This document shows positions 1 to 6,367 of a stretch of DNA of 16,704 nt, piece after piece; the first letter of the stretch is position 1; each line of letters starts with the position of its first letter. Source of the DNA: Conexibacter sp. (GTDB taxonomy: Bacteria > Actinomycetota > Thermoleophilia > Solirubrobacterales > Solirubrobacteraceae); the NCBI GenBank assembly GCA_025964215.1, contig JAOPZG010000293.1, forward strand, positions 1 through 16,704, in the 5' to 3' direction. The notes beneath the pieces were generated by a model, which saw only the letters and a list, made by a program, of their open reading frames with translations, was not told the DNA's origin and did not search any database. Both the position numbers and the translations under genes were made by a program.

Positions 1-636
1 CACCAACAACTCCGGATCCACCGCGACCGACGCGAACGTCGTCGTCCCGCTGATCGTGGCGCGCTGGCCGATGACGTCCCAGTCGCCGTCGACCGTGACG
101 CCCGGCGCGTCGCGCGCCACGAACGCGGCGACCAGCCGCCCGTCGGGGTCGAGCGCGCTGACCGCGATCCAGCGCGCCGTCAGCGCGCCCGTGCAGTAGT
201 ACTTGGTGCCGTCGAGGACGCCGCCGGCGATCCGCGTCCTAAGGTCCTGCGCGTGCTGCCCGCCGCGCTCGGCCAGCGCGTTGCCGATCCGCGCGCCGGC
301 CAGGACGTCGGCGAAGAGCCGCGCGCGCTGCGCGTCGGTCCCCCACACCGCGAGCACGTCGACGAACAGGAAGTGCGCCTGCGGGACCTGCGCGATCGCC
401 GGGTCGACGGCCGCGAGGATCCGCGTGACCTCGGCCAGCGTGGCGGGCCCGAGCCCCGGGCCGCCGTGCGCGCGCGGGACGGTGATCCCCAGCAGGCCGC
501 TGCCGTCGAGCGCCGCGAGCGCGTCGACCGGGACGGCGTCGGCACCCGCGCGGTCGCGCGCGATCACGCCGTCGGCGAGCGCTGCCGCGACCGCCTCCGC
601 CGCCGCGACCGCGTCTTCGTGCGTGTGGAGGATCAC
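1..636 (-). CDS. sfnB: SfnB-family sulfur acquisition oxidoreductase (acyl-CoA dehydrogenase fold), 3' part missing
   Basis: I translated the minus strand by hand. A GTG start at 636-634 opens a frame that stays open for all 212 codons to the window edge, so the C-terminal half is missing. Visible stretches are 'GLLGITVPRAHGGPG' (about residues 48-62), 'DPAIAQVPQAHF', 'GNALAERGGQHA', 'GTKYYCTGALTARWI' and 'FVARDAPGVTVDGDWDVIGQ'. From memory these match the N-terminal and middle domains of the SfnB/DszC-like branch of flavin-dependent acyl-CoA dehydrogenases, which act in dimethylsulfone and sulfonate sulfur scavenging rather than beta-oxidation. The start overlaps the ssuD stop by four bases (GTGA), so it is the third gene of a coupled operon. 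Its partner genes supply reduced flavin. The exact substrate cannot be read from the sequence. A DszC-type monooxygenase is the main alternative. Confidence 0.85.
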   Translation of the reverse strand, partial: MILHTHEDAVAAAEAVAAALADGVIARDRAGADAVPVDALAALDGSGLLGITVPRAHGGPGLGPATLAEVTRILAAVDPAIAQVPQAHFLFVDVLAVWGTDAQRARLFADVLAGARIGNALAERGGQHAQDLRTRIAGGVLDGTKYYCTGALTARWIAVSALDPDGRLVAAFVARDAPGVTVDGDWDVIGQRATISGTTTFASVAVDPELLV

Positions 637-1787
637 GCCGCGGAGGATGCCACCGGCGCGCCCGCCGGGTCCAGCGCCGGCTGCCCGGTCAGGCCGCGGC
701 GGCGCAGCTCGGGCAGGACGCCCTCGCCGACGCGGTAGGCCTCCTCGAGGTGCGGATAGCCGGAGAGGATGAACTCGTCGATGCCGAGCGCGTGGTACTC
801 CTCGATGCGGTCGGCGACCTCCTGGTGGCTGCCGACGAGCGCCGTGCCCGCGCCGCCGCGGACGAGGCCGACGCCGGCCCAGAGGTTCGGGGAGATCTCG
901 AGGTCGTCGGTCCGCCCGCCGTGCAGCGCGGTCATCCGCCGCTGGCCCTCGGACTGCGAGGCGCGCTGGACCTCCTGCGCGCGCGCGATCGCCGCCGGGT
1001 CGAGCCCCGCGAGCAGGCGATCGGCCTCGGCCCACGCCTCCTCGGAGCTGTCGCGCGTGATCGCGTGCAGGCGGATCCCGAAGCGCAGCTCGCGGCCGGC
1101 GCGCCCCGCGGCCTCGCGGACGCGGTCGAGCTTCTCGGCGACCTGCGCCGGCGGCTCGCCCCAGGTCAGGTAGACCTCGGCGTGCTCGGCGGCGACCTCG
1201 AGCGCCTCGGGCGAGGAGCCGCCGAGGTAGATGTCGGGCCACTTCGGGGTCGCGGGGAGCTGCGCGCCCTGGATGTTGTAGTACTTGCCTTCGTAGTCCA
1301 CCACCTCGCCGCTCCAGAGCTCCCGCACGATGTGCAGGAACTCGGCGGCGCGGGCGTAGCGGCCGCGCTTGTCGAGGTGGTCGCCGAAGCGGCGCTGCTC
1401 GGCGTCGTCACCGCCCGTGACCACGTTGAGGAGCAGGCGGCCGCCGGAGATCCGCTGGTAGGTGGCGGCCATCTGCGCGGCGAGCGTGGGCGACTGCAGG
1501 CCGGGCCGGAAGGCCACCAGGAACCGGAAGCGCTCGGTGACCTGCGTGAGGCCGGCGGTGATGACCCACGCGTCCTCGCACCAGCTGCTCGTCGGCGTGA
1601 GCGCGCCCTGGAAGCCGAGCTGCTCGGCCGAGCGGGCGATCTGCCCGATGTAGCCGATGTCCGGCGCCCGCTCCACCCCGCTCTCGGTCACCCGCGAGCC
1701 GCTGACCCCGACGGCGTTGCCGAGCGAGAGGTCGGCGCGCGAGTCGCCGTTGGTGGGCAGGAACCAGTGCAGGACGACGGGGCTCAT
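633..1787 (-). CDS. ssuD: FMNH2-dependent alkanesulfonate monooxygenase SsuD
   Basis: This 384-residue luciferase-like monooxygenase should cleave alkanesulfonates to aldehyde and sulfite, using FMNH2 and O2 in the cytoplasm. It aligns closely with remembered E. coli SsuD: 'WFLPTNGD' at 8-15, 'SSWCEDAW' at 67-74 (Cys70, equivalent to Cys54), 'GGSSPEALE', 'YLTWGEPP' at 206-213, 'RFGIRLH' at 235-241 (Arg239 and His241), 'NLWAGVGLVRGGAGTALVG' at 301-319 (Arg310) and 'LSGYPHLEEAYRVGE' from 341 (Tyr344). The key active-site positions are all present. The loop after the first strand is about 15 residues longer than in E. coli. The ATG at 1787 was chosen because the protein starts right before the first beta strand and overlaps the upstream reductase stop as ATGA. 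The open frame upstream of this ATG is only an out-of-frame shadow of the reductase gene. SsuD needs a separate flavin reductase, and one is encoded on each side of this gene's promoter end. Confidence 0.95.
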   Translation of the reverse strand: MSPVVLHWFLPTNGDSRADLSLGNAVGVSGSRVTESGVERAPDIGYIGQIARSAEQLGFQGALTPTSSWCEDAWVITAGLTQVTERFRFLVAFRPGLQSPTLAAQMAATYQRISGGRLLLNVVTGGDDAEQRRFGDHLDKRGRYARAAEFLHIVRELWSGEVVDYEGKYYNIQGAQLPATPKWPDIYLGGSSPEALEVAAEHAEVYLTWGEPPAQVAEKLDRVREAAGRAGRELRFGIRLHAITRDSSEEAWAEADRLLAGLDPAAIARAQEVQRASQSEGQRRMTALHGGRTDDLEISPNLWAGVGLVRGGAGTALVGSHQEVADRIEEYHALGIDEFILSGYPHLEEAYRVGEGVLPELRRRGLTGQPALDPAGAPVASSAA

Positions 1788-2746
1788 GCCGCGAGCTCCT
1801 CCTCGACCGCGGCGCCGAGCAGGACGGGCGCGCGCAGGCCGAGCCGGGCGATCGCCTCGTCGACCGCCGACCGCTCGGTGTCGCTCAGCGGCTGCTCGTC
1901 GCGTCCGCTCCCGCCCTCCAGGCAGCACGCGCCGAACCCGAGCGCGCCGTCGCGGTGGTAGACGATGACGCCGGGCTGGCCACTGGTCTGCATCCGCCGC
2001 AGGATGCCATGGAGCCGCTCGCGGGAGCCGCAGTCCCGGCTGCCGAGCGCGTCGCCGAGCAGGCAGCCGCGATGGAGGTAGACCCACGCGCCGTGCGTGC
2101 CGTGCGGCGCGCCGACCAGCACCGCGACGCTCGCCTCGACCGCGCCGCCCCCGCCACCGAGCGCGACCATGCGCAGCGCGCCGAGCGAGGACGGCAGGGC
2201 GATCTCGGGCGAGGGCTCGGCGCTCGCCTCCTCCGCGATGTCGTCCCCCAACGCCGCGTACGCGCCGCGGTAGAACAGCAGCGGCTCGACGTGGTCGTCC
2301 GGATGGCCGGCGGCGACCACGCGCCCGATGACGATCACGTGGTCGCCCCCGTCGGCGATCTCGTGCACGCGGCACTCGACCGTCGCGACCGCCTCGTGGA
2401 GCACGGGGACGCCGTCGGGCAGCCGATGGGCGACGCCGCGCCACGTGTCCGGCGCGGTGCGGCGCGCGAAGCGATCCGACAGCTCCCGCTGGCCGGCGCC
2501 CAGCACGTTGACGGCGAAGCGACCGGTGGCCTGGAGCGCGGCGAGCGTCTCGGACTCGCGGCGCAGGCACGCGAGGACGAGCGGCGGGTCGAGCGAGAGC
2601 GAGCTGATGGCGTTGGCCGTCGTCCCGAACGGCCGCCCGCCGGCGTCCGCCGCCGTGACCACCGCGACCCCCGTGGCAAAATGCCCCATCGCCGCCCGCA
2701 GGTCCCGCTGCTCGACATTCTCCATAAGCTTGATAGACATTACCAC
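1784..2746 (-). CDS. Flavin reductase (split-barrel, HpaC/HsaB type) with degenerate GTP cyclohydrolase II-like C-terminal domain
   Basis: The protein has 320 residues counted from GTG 2746. Residues about 15-168 are a classic FMN-binding flavin reductase domain: 'GHFATGVAVVTA' (21-32), 'GTTANAISSLSLDPPLVLAC' (41-60), 'FAVNVLG' (77-83), 'DHVIVIGRV' (135-143) and 'PLLFYRGAY' (155-163). It should reduce FMN with NAD(P)H for the SsuD encoded next. Residues about 185-315 are extra. 'VYLHRGCLLGDALGSRDCGS' (222-241) and 'GVIVYHRDGALGFG' (259-272) resemble the zinc-site and catalytic segments of RibA. Cys228 and Cys239 align with two zinc ligands, but the third is Ser241 and the catalytic 'RQEGRGIGL'-like loop is lost, so a cyclohydrolase reaction is unlikely. 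Start candidates are GTG 2746, ATG 2740 and ATG 2725. I chose GTG for its spacing to the upstream purine-rich tract. It is the first gene of the operon and overlaps ssuD by ATGA. Confidence 0.88.
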   Translation of the reverse strand: MVMSIKLMENVEQRDLRAAMGHFATGVAVVTAADAGGRPFGTTANAISSLSLDPPLVLACLRRESETLAALQATGRFAVNVLGAGQRELSDRFARRTAPDTWRGVAHRLPDGVPVLHEAVATVECRVHEIADGGDHVIVIGRVVAAGHPDDHVEPLLFYRGAYAALGDDIAEEASAEPSPEIALPSSLGALRMVALGGGGGAVEASVAVLVGAPHGTHGAWVYLHRGCLLGDALGSRDCGSRERLHGILRRMQTSGQPGVIVYHRDGALGFGACCLEGGSGRDEQPLSDTERSAVDEAIARLGLRAPVLLGAAVEEELAA

Positions 2747-2748
2747 GA

Positions 2749-3321
2749 ATGCCTTCCACCTCCTTCGCGATCGTCCTCGGCAGCGTCACCCCTCCGGGCC
2801 GCCTGCACGCCGCGATCGCCGCCGCGTCCACGCGCGCGAGCGCGCGCCATCCGGGGCTCGAGCCGCAGCTCCTCGACCTCGCCGAGCTGACGATCCCGTT
2901 CGCCGACGGACGCCCGCCCGAGGGCGACACCGCCCACGTGATCGACAGGCTCACAAACGCCGGCGCCGTCCTCTTCGCGACGCCCGTCTACCGCGGCTCG
3001 CTGACCGGCGCGCTCAAGAACCTCCTCGACCACGTGCCCGTCGCCGCCCTCCGCGACACCCCGACCGGGATCGCCTCGATGGGCGCCTCCGACCACCACT
3101 TCCTCGGGGTCGAGCGCCACCTCCGCGACATCCTGGCCTTCTTCGGCACGCTCACCGCCCCGACCGCCGCGTACCTCACCTCACGCGACTTCGCCGACGG
3201 CGCGCCGACCGAGGAGGCACTCACCCGCCTCGACGCGCTGATCGACACCATCATCCTGCTCGCCGAGCGCGCCGGCGACGCGCCGCTGGGCCCGCCACCC
3301 CTCGGCGCGGGCCGCGGCTGA
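2749..3321 (+). CDS. NAD(P)H-dependent FMN reductase, flavodoxin fold (SsuE/MsuE-like)
   Basis: This 190-residue protein matches the NADPH-dependent FMN reductase family. 'FAIVLGSVTPPGR' (6-18) is the first beta strand and FMN phosphate loop. 'AVLFATPVYRGSLTGALKNLLDHVP' (73-97, written here only as a landmark) contains the 'TPVY..S..GALK..LD' signature of SsuE-type enzymes. It should deliver FMNH2 to SsuD or to the SfnB-type enzyme. The ATG at 2749 is the only usable start: a TAG lies in frame at 2734 and the first strand begins at residue 6. No Shine-Dalgarno is visible upstream, so leaderless translation is possible. The gene is divergent from the flavin reductase, with only two bases between the start codons if that gene starts at GTG 2746. 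The C-terminus ends in a Pro/Gly-rich tail and is shorter than E. coli SsuE. The exact electron donor is not readable. Confidence 0.88.
   Translation: MPSTSFAIVLGSVTPPGRLHAAIAAASTRASARHPGLEPQLLDLAELTIPFADGRPPEGDTAHVIDRLTNAGAVLFATPVYRGSLTGALKNLLDHVPVAALRDTPTGIASMGASDHHFLGVERHLRDILAFFGTLTAPTAAYLTSRDFADGAPTEEALTRLDALIDTIILLAERAGDAPLGPPPLGAGRG
2752..2765 (-). promoter_or_regulatory. Strong Shine-Dalgarno tract for the flavin reductase, embedded in the opposite gene
   Basis: Read on the minus strand this is AAGGAGGTGGAAGG, containing a full anti-16S match (AAGGAGGT). The distal GGAGG lies 12 bases before GTG 2746 and 18 before ATG 2740; the proximal GGAAGG lies 5 and 11 bases before them. This favours GTG 2746 or ATG 2740 over ATG 2725. 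The tract occupies early codons of the divergent FMN reductase gene, so the flavin reductase mRNA leader must begin inside that gene. Confidence 0.6.
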
Positions 3322-3336
3322 GCGGGCAAGACACGC

Positions 3337-3376
3337 ACCGGGGAGCCTGCCCTCGGGGGTGGGCAGGCTCTCCGGT
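3337..3376. terminator. Strong hairpin between convergent transcripts
   Basis: A 16-base-pair stem (3337-3352 with 3361-3376) contains a single G-U wobble when read as + strand RNA, and closes an 8-base loop (TCGGGGGT). It begins 15 bases after the FMN reductase stop. No T-run follows, as is common for GC-rich actinobacterial terminators. It probably ends the + strand transcript and may also stop read-through of the mce operon arriving from the right. Confidence 0.7.
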
Positions 3377-3502
3377 GATGTCCCCTCTCACGTGTTCGAC
3401 CGGGTGGCGCCCCACGCGCCTATGTGTGGCCGGACCCGAGAGAGGATGTGCTGCGAGGTGATTCCATGCCGGTCCAGACACGGTCTCGTCTCTCACTGCG
3501 AA

Positions 3503-3531
3503 GTTGACCAGACCCGGTGCCTGGTGTCAAC
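3503..3531 (-). terminator. Possible terminator hairpin after the mce operon
   Basis: GTTGACCAG (3503-3511) faces CTGGTGTCAAC (3521-3531) across a nine-base loop. They form about nine pairs with a two-base bulge. The hairpin starts 17 bases past the stop of the last mce gene on the minus strand. It lacks a U-tract and is weaker than the hairpin at 3337-3376, so it could instead be a protein-binding inverted repeat. Confidence 0.4.
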
Positions 3532-3548
3532 CGCTCAGGGCCGCTTCT

Positions 3549-5036
3549 TCACGGTTCGGCGCGCACCTGCGGGAAGCTCGTCAGCGCGCCGGGGTAGTTG
3601 CCCTGGACCTTGCAGGCCGGAGCCGGCACGGCGTTGCGATCCTCGGTCCGGAACGCGAACTGCTGGATGCGCGGCAGGAGCGCGTCGTTGTCGGCCGCCG
3701 TGGGGAGTGCCACGTTGCCCGCCGGGCACGGGCCCGAGCCGAAGATCGAGCCGCCGGCCTTCAGGGACTCGACGAGCGAGCCGGGCGCGCCGTACGGGTT
3801 GGCCCGGGTCGTTCCGAGCTGGCGCGGGTAGAAGGTCAGCGACTCCGGGCTGAGGAACGTGGCGACGCGGACGTAGCGCACGTTGCTCTTTGTGCCGGGG
3901 AGCGTCTCGCCGCCGATGTCATATGCCTCCGTCGCACCGGTCGCGTTGGCCAGCAGGCCCGCGACCTCCTTCTTGCTCTGAGAGACGTTCGCGACGATCG
4001 GGTTCACGTTGCGCAGGAACGGCTGGAACGCGTCGAACACCGGCGGCAGGTTGCCGAGGATCCGGTTGAACGCGGGCAAGCCCTTCTCGGAGGCGTCCAC
4101 GACCTGCTGGAGCTGCCCGAAGAACCCGTCGAACTGCGGCGCGACCTTGTCGAGCGCCGCGAACGCCGGGCCCATCGCCGTCGCCGCCGGCTGGAGCTGG
4201 CGGATCGCGGGCCGCGCGTGATCGCCGAAGTCGGTCAGCAGCGGCAGCGTCGTGCTGCTCTCGCGCTCGAAGCGCGGCAGGCGCTGGAAGATCTTGGCCA
4301 GGTCGTCGTTGCGGGCGGCCGTCACCGAGAACAGCCGCTGCGACGAGGTGACCAGCCCGCGCAGGTCGCCCTCACGCTGGCTGATCGCGTCGATGACCTC
4401 ACCCGTCGTCGCGATTGTCTTGCTCGCCGCCGCCTGCTGGGCGTCGAGGATCTCGGACAGCTTCGCGAACTTGTCCGTGAAGCCCGGCAGCTCGCCGAAG
4501 AACGCGTTGAGGTCGGCCCCCCGCCCCTGGACCGCCGCGGCCTGCGACTGCATCCACGTCTCGAACGCCTTGCGCGTCTTGGCGTCGAACGTCGAGAGGA
4601 TCTCGTCGAGCTCGACCGTCGGCGCCACGTGGCCGGGGCTGAGCGTGCCACCGTCGGGCACCTGCGGCCCCGCCTTGCGGTTGCCCGGCGTCAGCTCGAC
4701 GTAGGTCTCCCCCAGCAGCGACTTCACGCGCAGGATCGCCTTCGTGTTGGCCGGGATCGGCGCGAACCTGCTCTGGAGCCGGAGCGTGGTCATCGTCCGG
4801 TTGCCGTCGGGCTTGAGCTTGACGACCTTGCCGACGCTCACGCCGGAGATCCGGACGTCGGACTGGTTGGCGAGCTGCGTCGCCTCCGGGAAGGCGATGT
4901 GGAGCTCGTAGCCCTTCGGCCGCAGCGGCGACGAGCCGCCGAAGGCCATCCACAGGTACAGGCACGCGCCGAAGCTCGAGAGCGCGAAGAGCGCCATGAC
5001 CGCGATGCGGCCCAGGGTCGGGACGGTCTTGATCAC
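3549..5036 (-). CDS. Mce/MlaD-family lipid-transport protein (sixth gene of the mce operon)
   Basis: This 495-residue protein starts at GTG 5036, overlapping the previous stop as GTGA. The frame stays open further upstream, but those codons overlap the previous gene and look like shadow sequence. Residues about 8-33 form one membrane anchor with an 'RIAVMALFALSSFG' stretch. The MlaD domain follows at about 43-117, with 'FPEATQLANQSDVRISGVSVGKV' (49-71) and 'LLGETYVELTPG' (108-119). Residues about 140-365 are helical, with heptad-like Leu/Phe spacing, which is the part that builds the long tube in characterised Mce complexes. The tail carries Cys437 and Cys475. A third cysteine, Cys24, sits in the membrane segment, but the preceding 'FGA' is a poor lipobox. 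The protein should sit in the envelope as one of six subunits of a lipid or sterol transporter. The cargo is unknown. Confidence 0.9.
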   Translation of the reverse strand: MIKTVPTLGRIAVMALFALSSFGACLYLWMAFGGSSPLRPKGYELHIAFPEATQLANQSDVRISGVSVGKVVKLKPDGNRTMTTLRLQSRFAPIPANTKAILRVKSLLGETYVELTPGNRKAGPQVPDGGTLSPGHVAPTVELDEILSTFDAKTRKAFETWMQSQAAAVQGRGADLNAFFGELPGFTDKFAKLSEILDAQQAAASKTIATTGEVIDAISQREGDLRGLVTSSQRLFSVTAARNDDLAKIFQRLPRFERESSTTLPLLTDFGDHARPAIRQLQPAATAMGPAFAALDKVAPQFDGFFGQLQQVVDASEKGLPAFNRILGNLPPVFDAFQPFLRNVNPIVANVSQSKKEVAGLLANATGATEAYDIGGETLPGTKSNVRYVRVATFLSPESLTFYPRQLGTTRANPYGAPGSLVESLKAGGSIFGSGPCPAGNVALPTAADNDALLPRIQQFAFRTEDRNAVPAPACKVQGNYPGALTSFPQVRAEP

Positions 5037-6367
5037 CCAGCGTCCTTCCCGCAGGCGCCCGGCTTCGGCACGTCGAGGAGCTGGAGCGTGGCCGCCAGCG
5101 TCGGGTTGTTCTTGAAGTCGTTCGCCACGTTGTTCAGCGTCGGAAGCGTCCCGCAGGGGAACAGGACCAGCGTGTGGCGCACCGGCCCGAGGCCGTCCTG
5201 GGAGGCCAGCACCGAGTTGGTGTTGTGGGCCGCCCACGGCACGTAGTACAGGTAGCTCTTGCCGTGGACGCCGTTGCCGGGCGGGTCGTGCGCGAGCTCG
5301 GCGAACAAGTTGTTGAGCATCTTGGTCAGCGTGTCGAGCTGCGGCGTGGCCTTCGCCAGGCGGCCCGAGGCCGGGACCAGCTTGGCCGCCACCGGCTGCG
5401 CCTCGCGCCCGAACGGCCGCAACGAGTCCTTCAGCACCGGCGTCGTGTCCTTGAAGAACGGGCGCGAGTCGCGCAGCGAGGGCCCGAGCGCCTTCGCGCC
5501 CGGCGCGAGGTCCTTGAGGCCCGTCTTGAAGGTCGTGCCCAGCTTGTCGAGCTTGGCGAGGCCGGTGTCGGTCCGCTTCAGCGTCGAGGGCAGGAGCGCG
5601 AGCGTTTCGGAGAGCTTGTCGTTCTGGGCGCTGAAGTGCCGGAAGACGGCGGCGCTGGAGTTGACGAACTGGCCGATGTCCTTGTCGCGCGCGCCGAGCT
5701 CCTGGGCCAGCAGCGACAGGTTGCCCATCACGCGGCGCACCTCGACGCGGCGCTGGGCGACGAGCCGCCCGGCCTGCTCGGCGTGGCGCGAGAGCGGCTC
5801 GAGGCGCTTGAAGGTGGCCGCCAGCTCGCTGCCGCCCTCGCCGTCGAGCGCCGTGCCGGCACCCTGCACCAGGGCCACCAGCGCGGCGCGCGTGTCGCCG
5901 TCGAGGCCGGCGAGGATCTCGTCGAAGTTGACGTCGGGGTTGGTCGAGCTGACCGGGAGCGTGTCGCCACTGCGCAGCTCGTGCCCGCCGCGGCCGGGGT
6001 CGAGCTCCGCGACCATGTCCTTGAGCGCGGTCTTGGGCCGTAGCAGCAGCGTCGCGTCCGGATGGACGTGCCCGTACTTGGCGTCGAGGCGCATGCGCAG
6101 CACGGCGCGGCCGTTCTCGACCTTCTCCCCGGTGATCTCCCCCACCTTGACGCCCGCGATCGTGACCGCGTTGCCCTGGCCCGGGAGCACGCCGGCGGAG
6201 TTCGTGAACTCCGCGTTGACGTAGAAGTAGTCCTTGCCCAGGCCCGGCGTCCAGCTCGGCCAGCTCACACGCTGATGGGCGAGCAGGTAGCCGCCGACGA
6301 TCAACCCGATGGTGATCATCGCGCCGAGCCAGATCGCGTTCGGGAGCTGCTTGCGGACGCCGCGCAT
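5033..6367 (-). CDS. Mce/MlaD-family lipid-transport protein (fifth gene of the mce operon)
   Basis: This 444-residue protein starts at ATG 6367, which shares one base with the previous gene's stop (TGATG). The N-terminus 'MRGVRKQLPNAIWLG' is a positive leader. A membrane anchor spans about 11-30. The MlaD domain is at about 48-125, with 'GNAVTIAGVKVGEI' (65-78) and 'LRPKTALKDMVAELDPG' (109-125). Residues about 145-350 are predicted by eye to be helical and include the 'LSLLAQELGARDKDI' stretch near 217-231. The tail has exactly two cysteines, Cys405 in 'LFPCG' and Cys439 in 'PGACG'. It is the shortest of the six. The long open frame upstream to 6928 lies inside the preceding gene and was not used. 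By family, it is an envelope subunit of an ABC-linked lipid importer. No substrate residues can be assigned. Confidence 0.9.
   Translation of the reverse strand: MRGVRKQLPNAIWLGAMITIGLIVGGYLLAHQRVSWPSWTPGLGKDYFYVNAEFTNSAGVLPGQGNAVTIAGVKVGEITGEKVENGRAVLRMRLDAKYGHVHPDATLLLRPKTALKDMVAELDPGRGGHELRSGDTLPVSSTNPDVNFDEILAGLDGDTRAALVALVQGAGTALDGEGGSELAATFKRLEPLSRHAEQAGRLVAQRRVEVRRVMGNLSLLAQELGARDKDIGQFVNSSAAVFRHFSAQNDKLSETLALLPSTLKRTDTGLAKLDKLGTTFKTGLKDLAPGAKALGPSLRDSRPFFKDTTPVLKDSLRPFGREAQPVAAKLVPASGRLAKATPQLDTLTKMLNNLFAELAHDPPGNGVHGKSYLYYVPWAAHNTNSVLASQDGLGPVRHTLVLFPCGTLPTLNNVANDFKNNPTLAATLQLLDVPKPGACGKDAG

Noticed and set aside
633..2954. A single 773-codon minus-strand frame joining the flavin reductase region to SsuD
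   Set aside because: Only the part after ATG 1787 reads as SsuD. The upstream part is Arg-rich nonsense, out of frame with the real reductase, and runs into the opposite FMN reductase gene.
3390..3480. Possible tRNA because of a GTTCGA-like element near 3394
   Set aside because: No matching T-arm stem, acceptor stem or anticodon arm could be built around it.
3251..3496. Small minus-strand open frame of 81 codons through the terminator hairpin
   Set aside because: No Shine-Dalgarno or recognisable motif, it overlaps the strong hairpin and the end of the FMN reductase gene, and its translation is Arg/Pro/His-rich as in shadow frames.
4960..4972. Possible lipobox around Cys24 of the sixth Mce protein
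   Set aside because: The residues before the cysteine (Phe-Gly-Ala) do not match the consensus, and the cysteine sits in the middle of a long membrane segment typical of this subunit type.
3504..5246. Long plus-strand open frame antisense to the last mce gene (similar ones at 8022-9332, 9491-10864 and 10831-12204)
   Set aside because: These are typical shadows in GC-rich DNA: Arg/Ala/Glu-rich translations without recognisable domains, while the minus strand gives clean MlaD proteins with membrane anchors.
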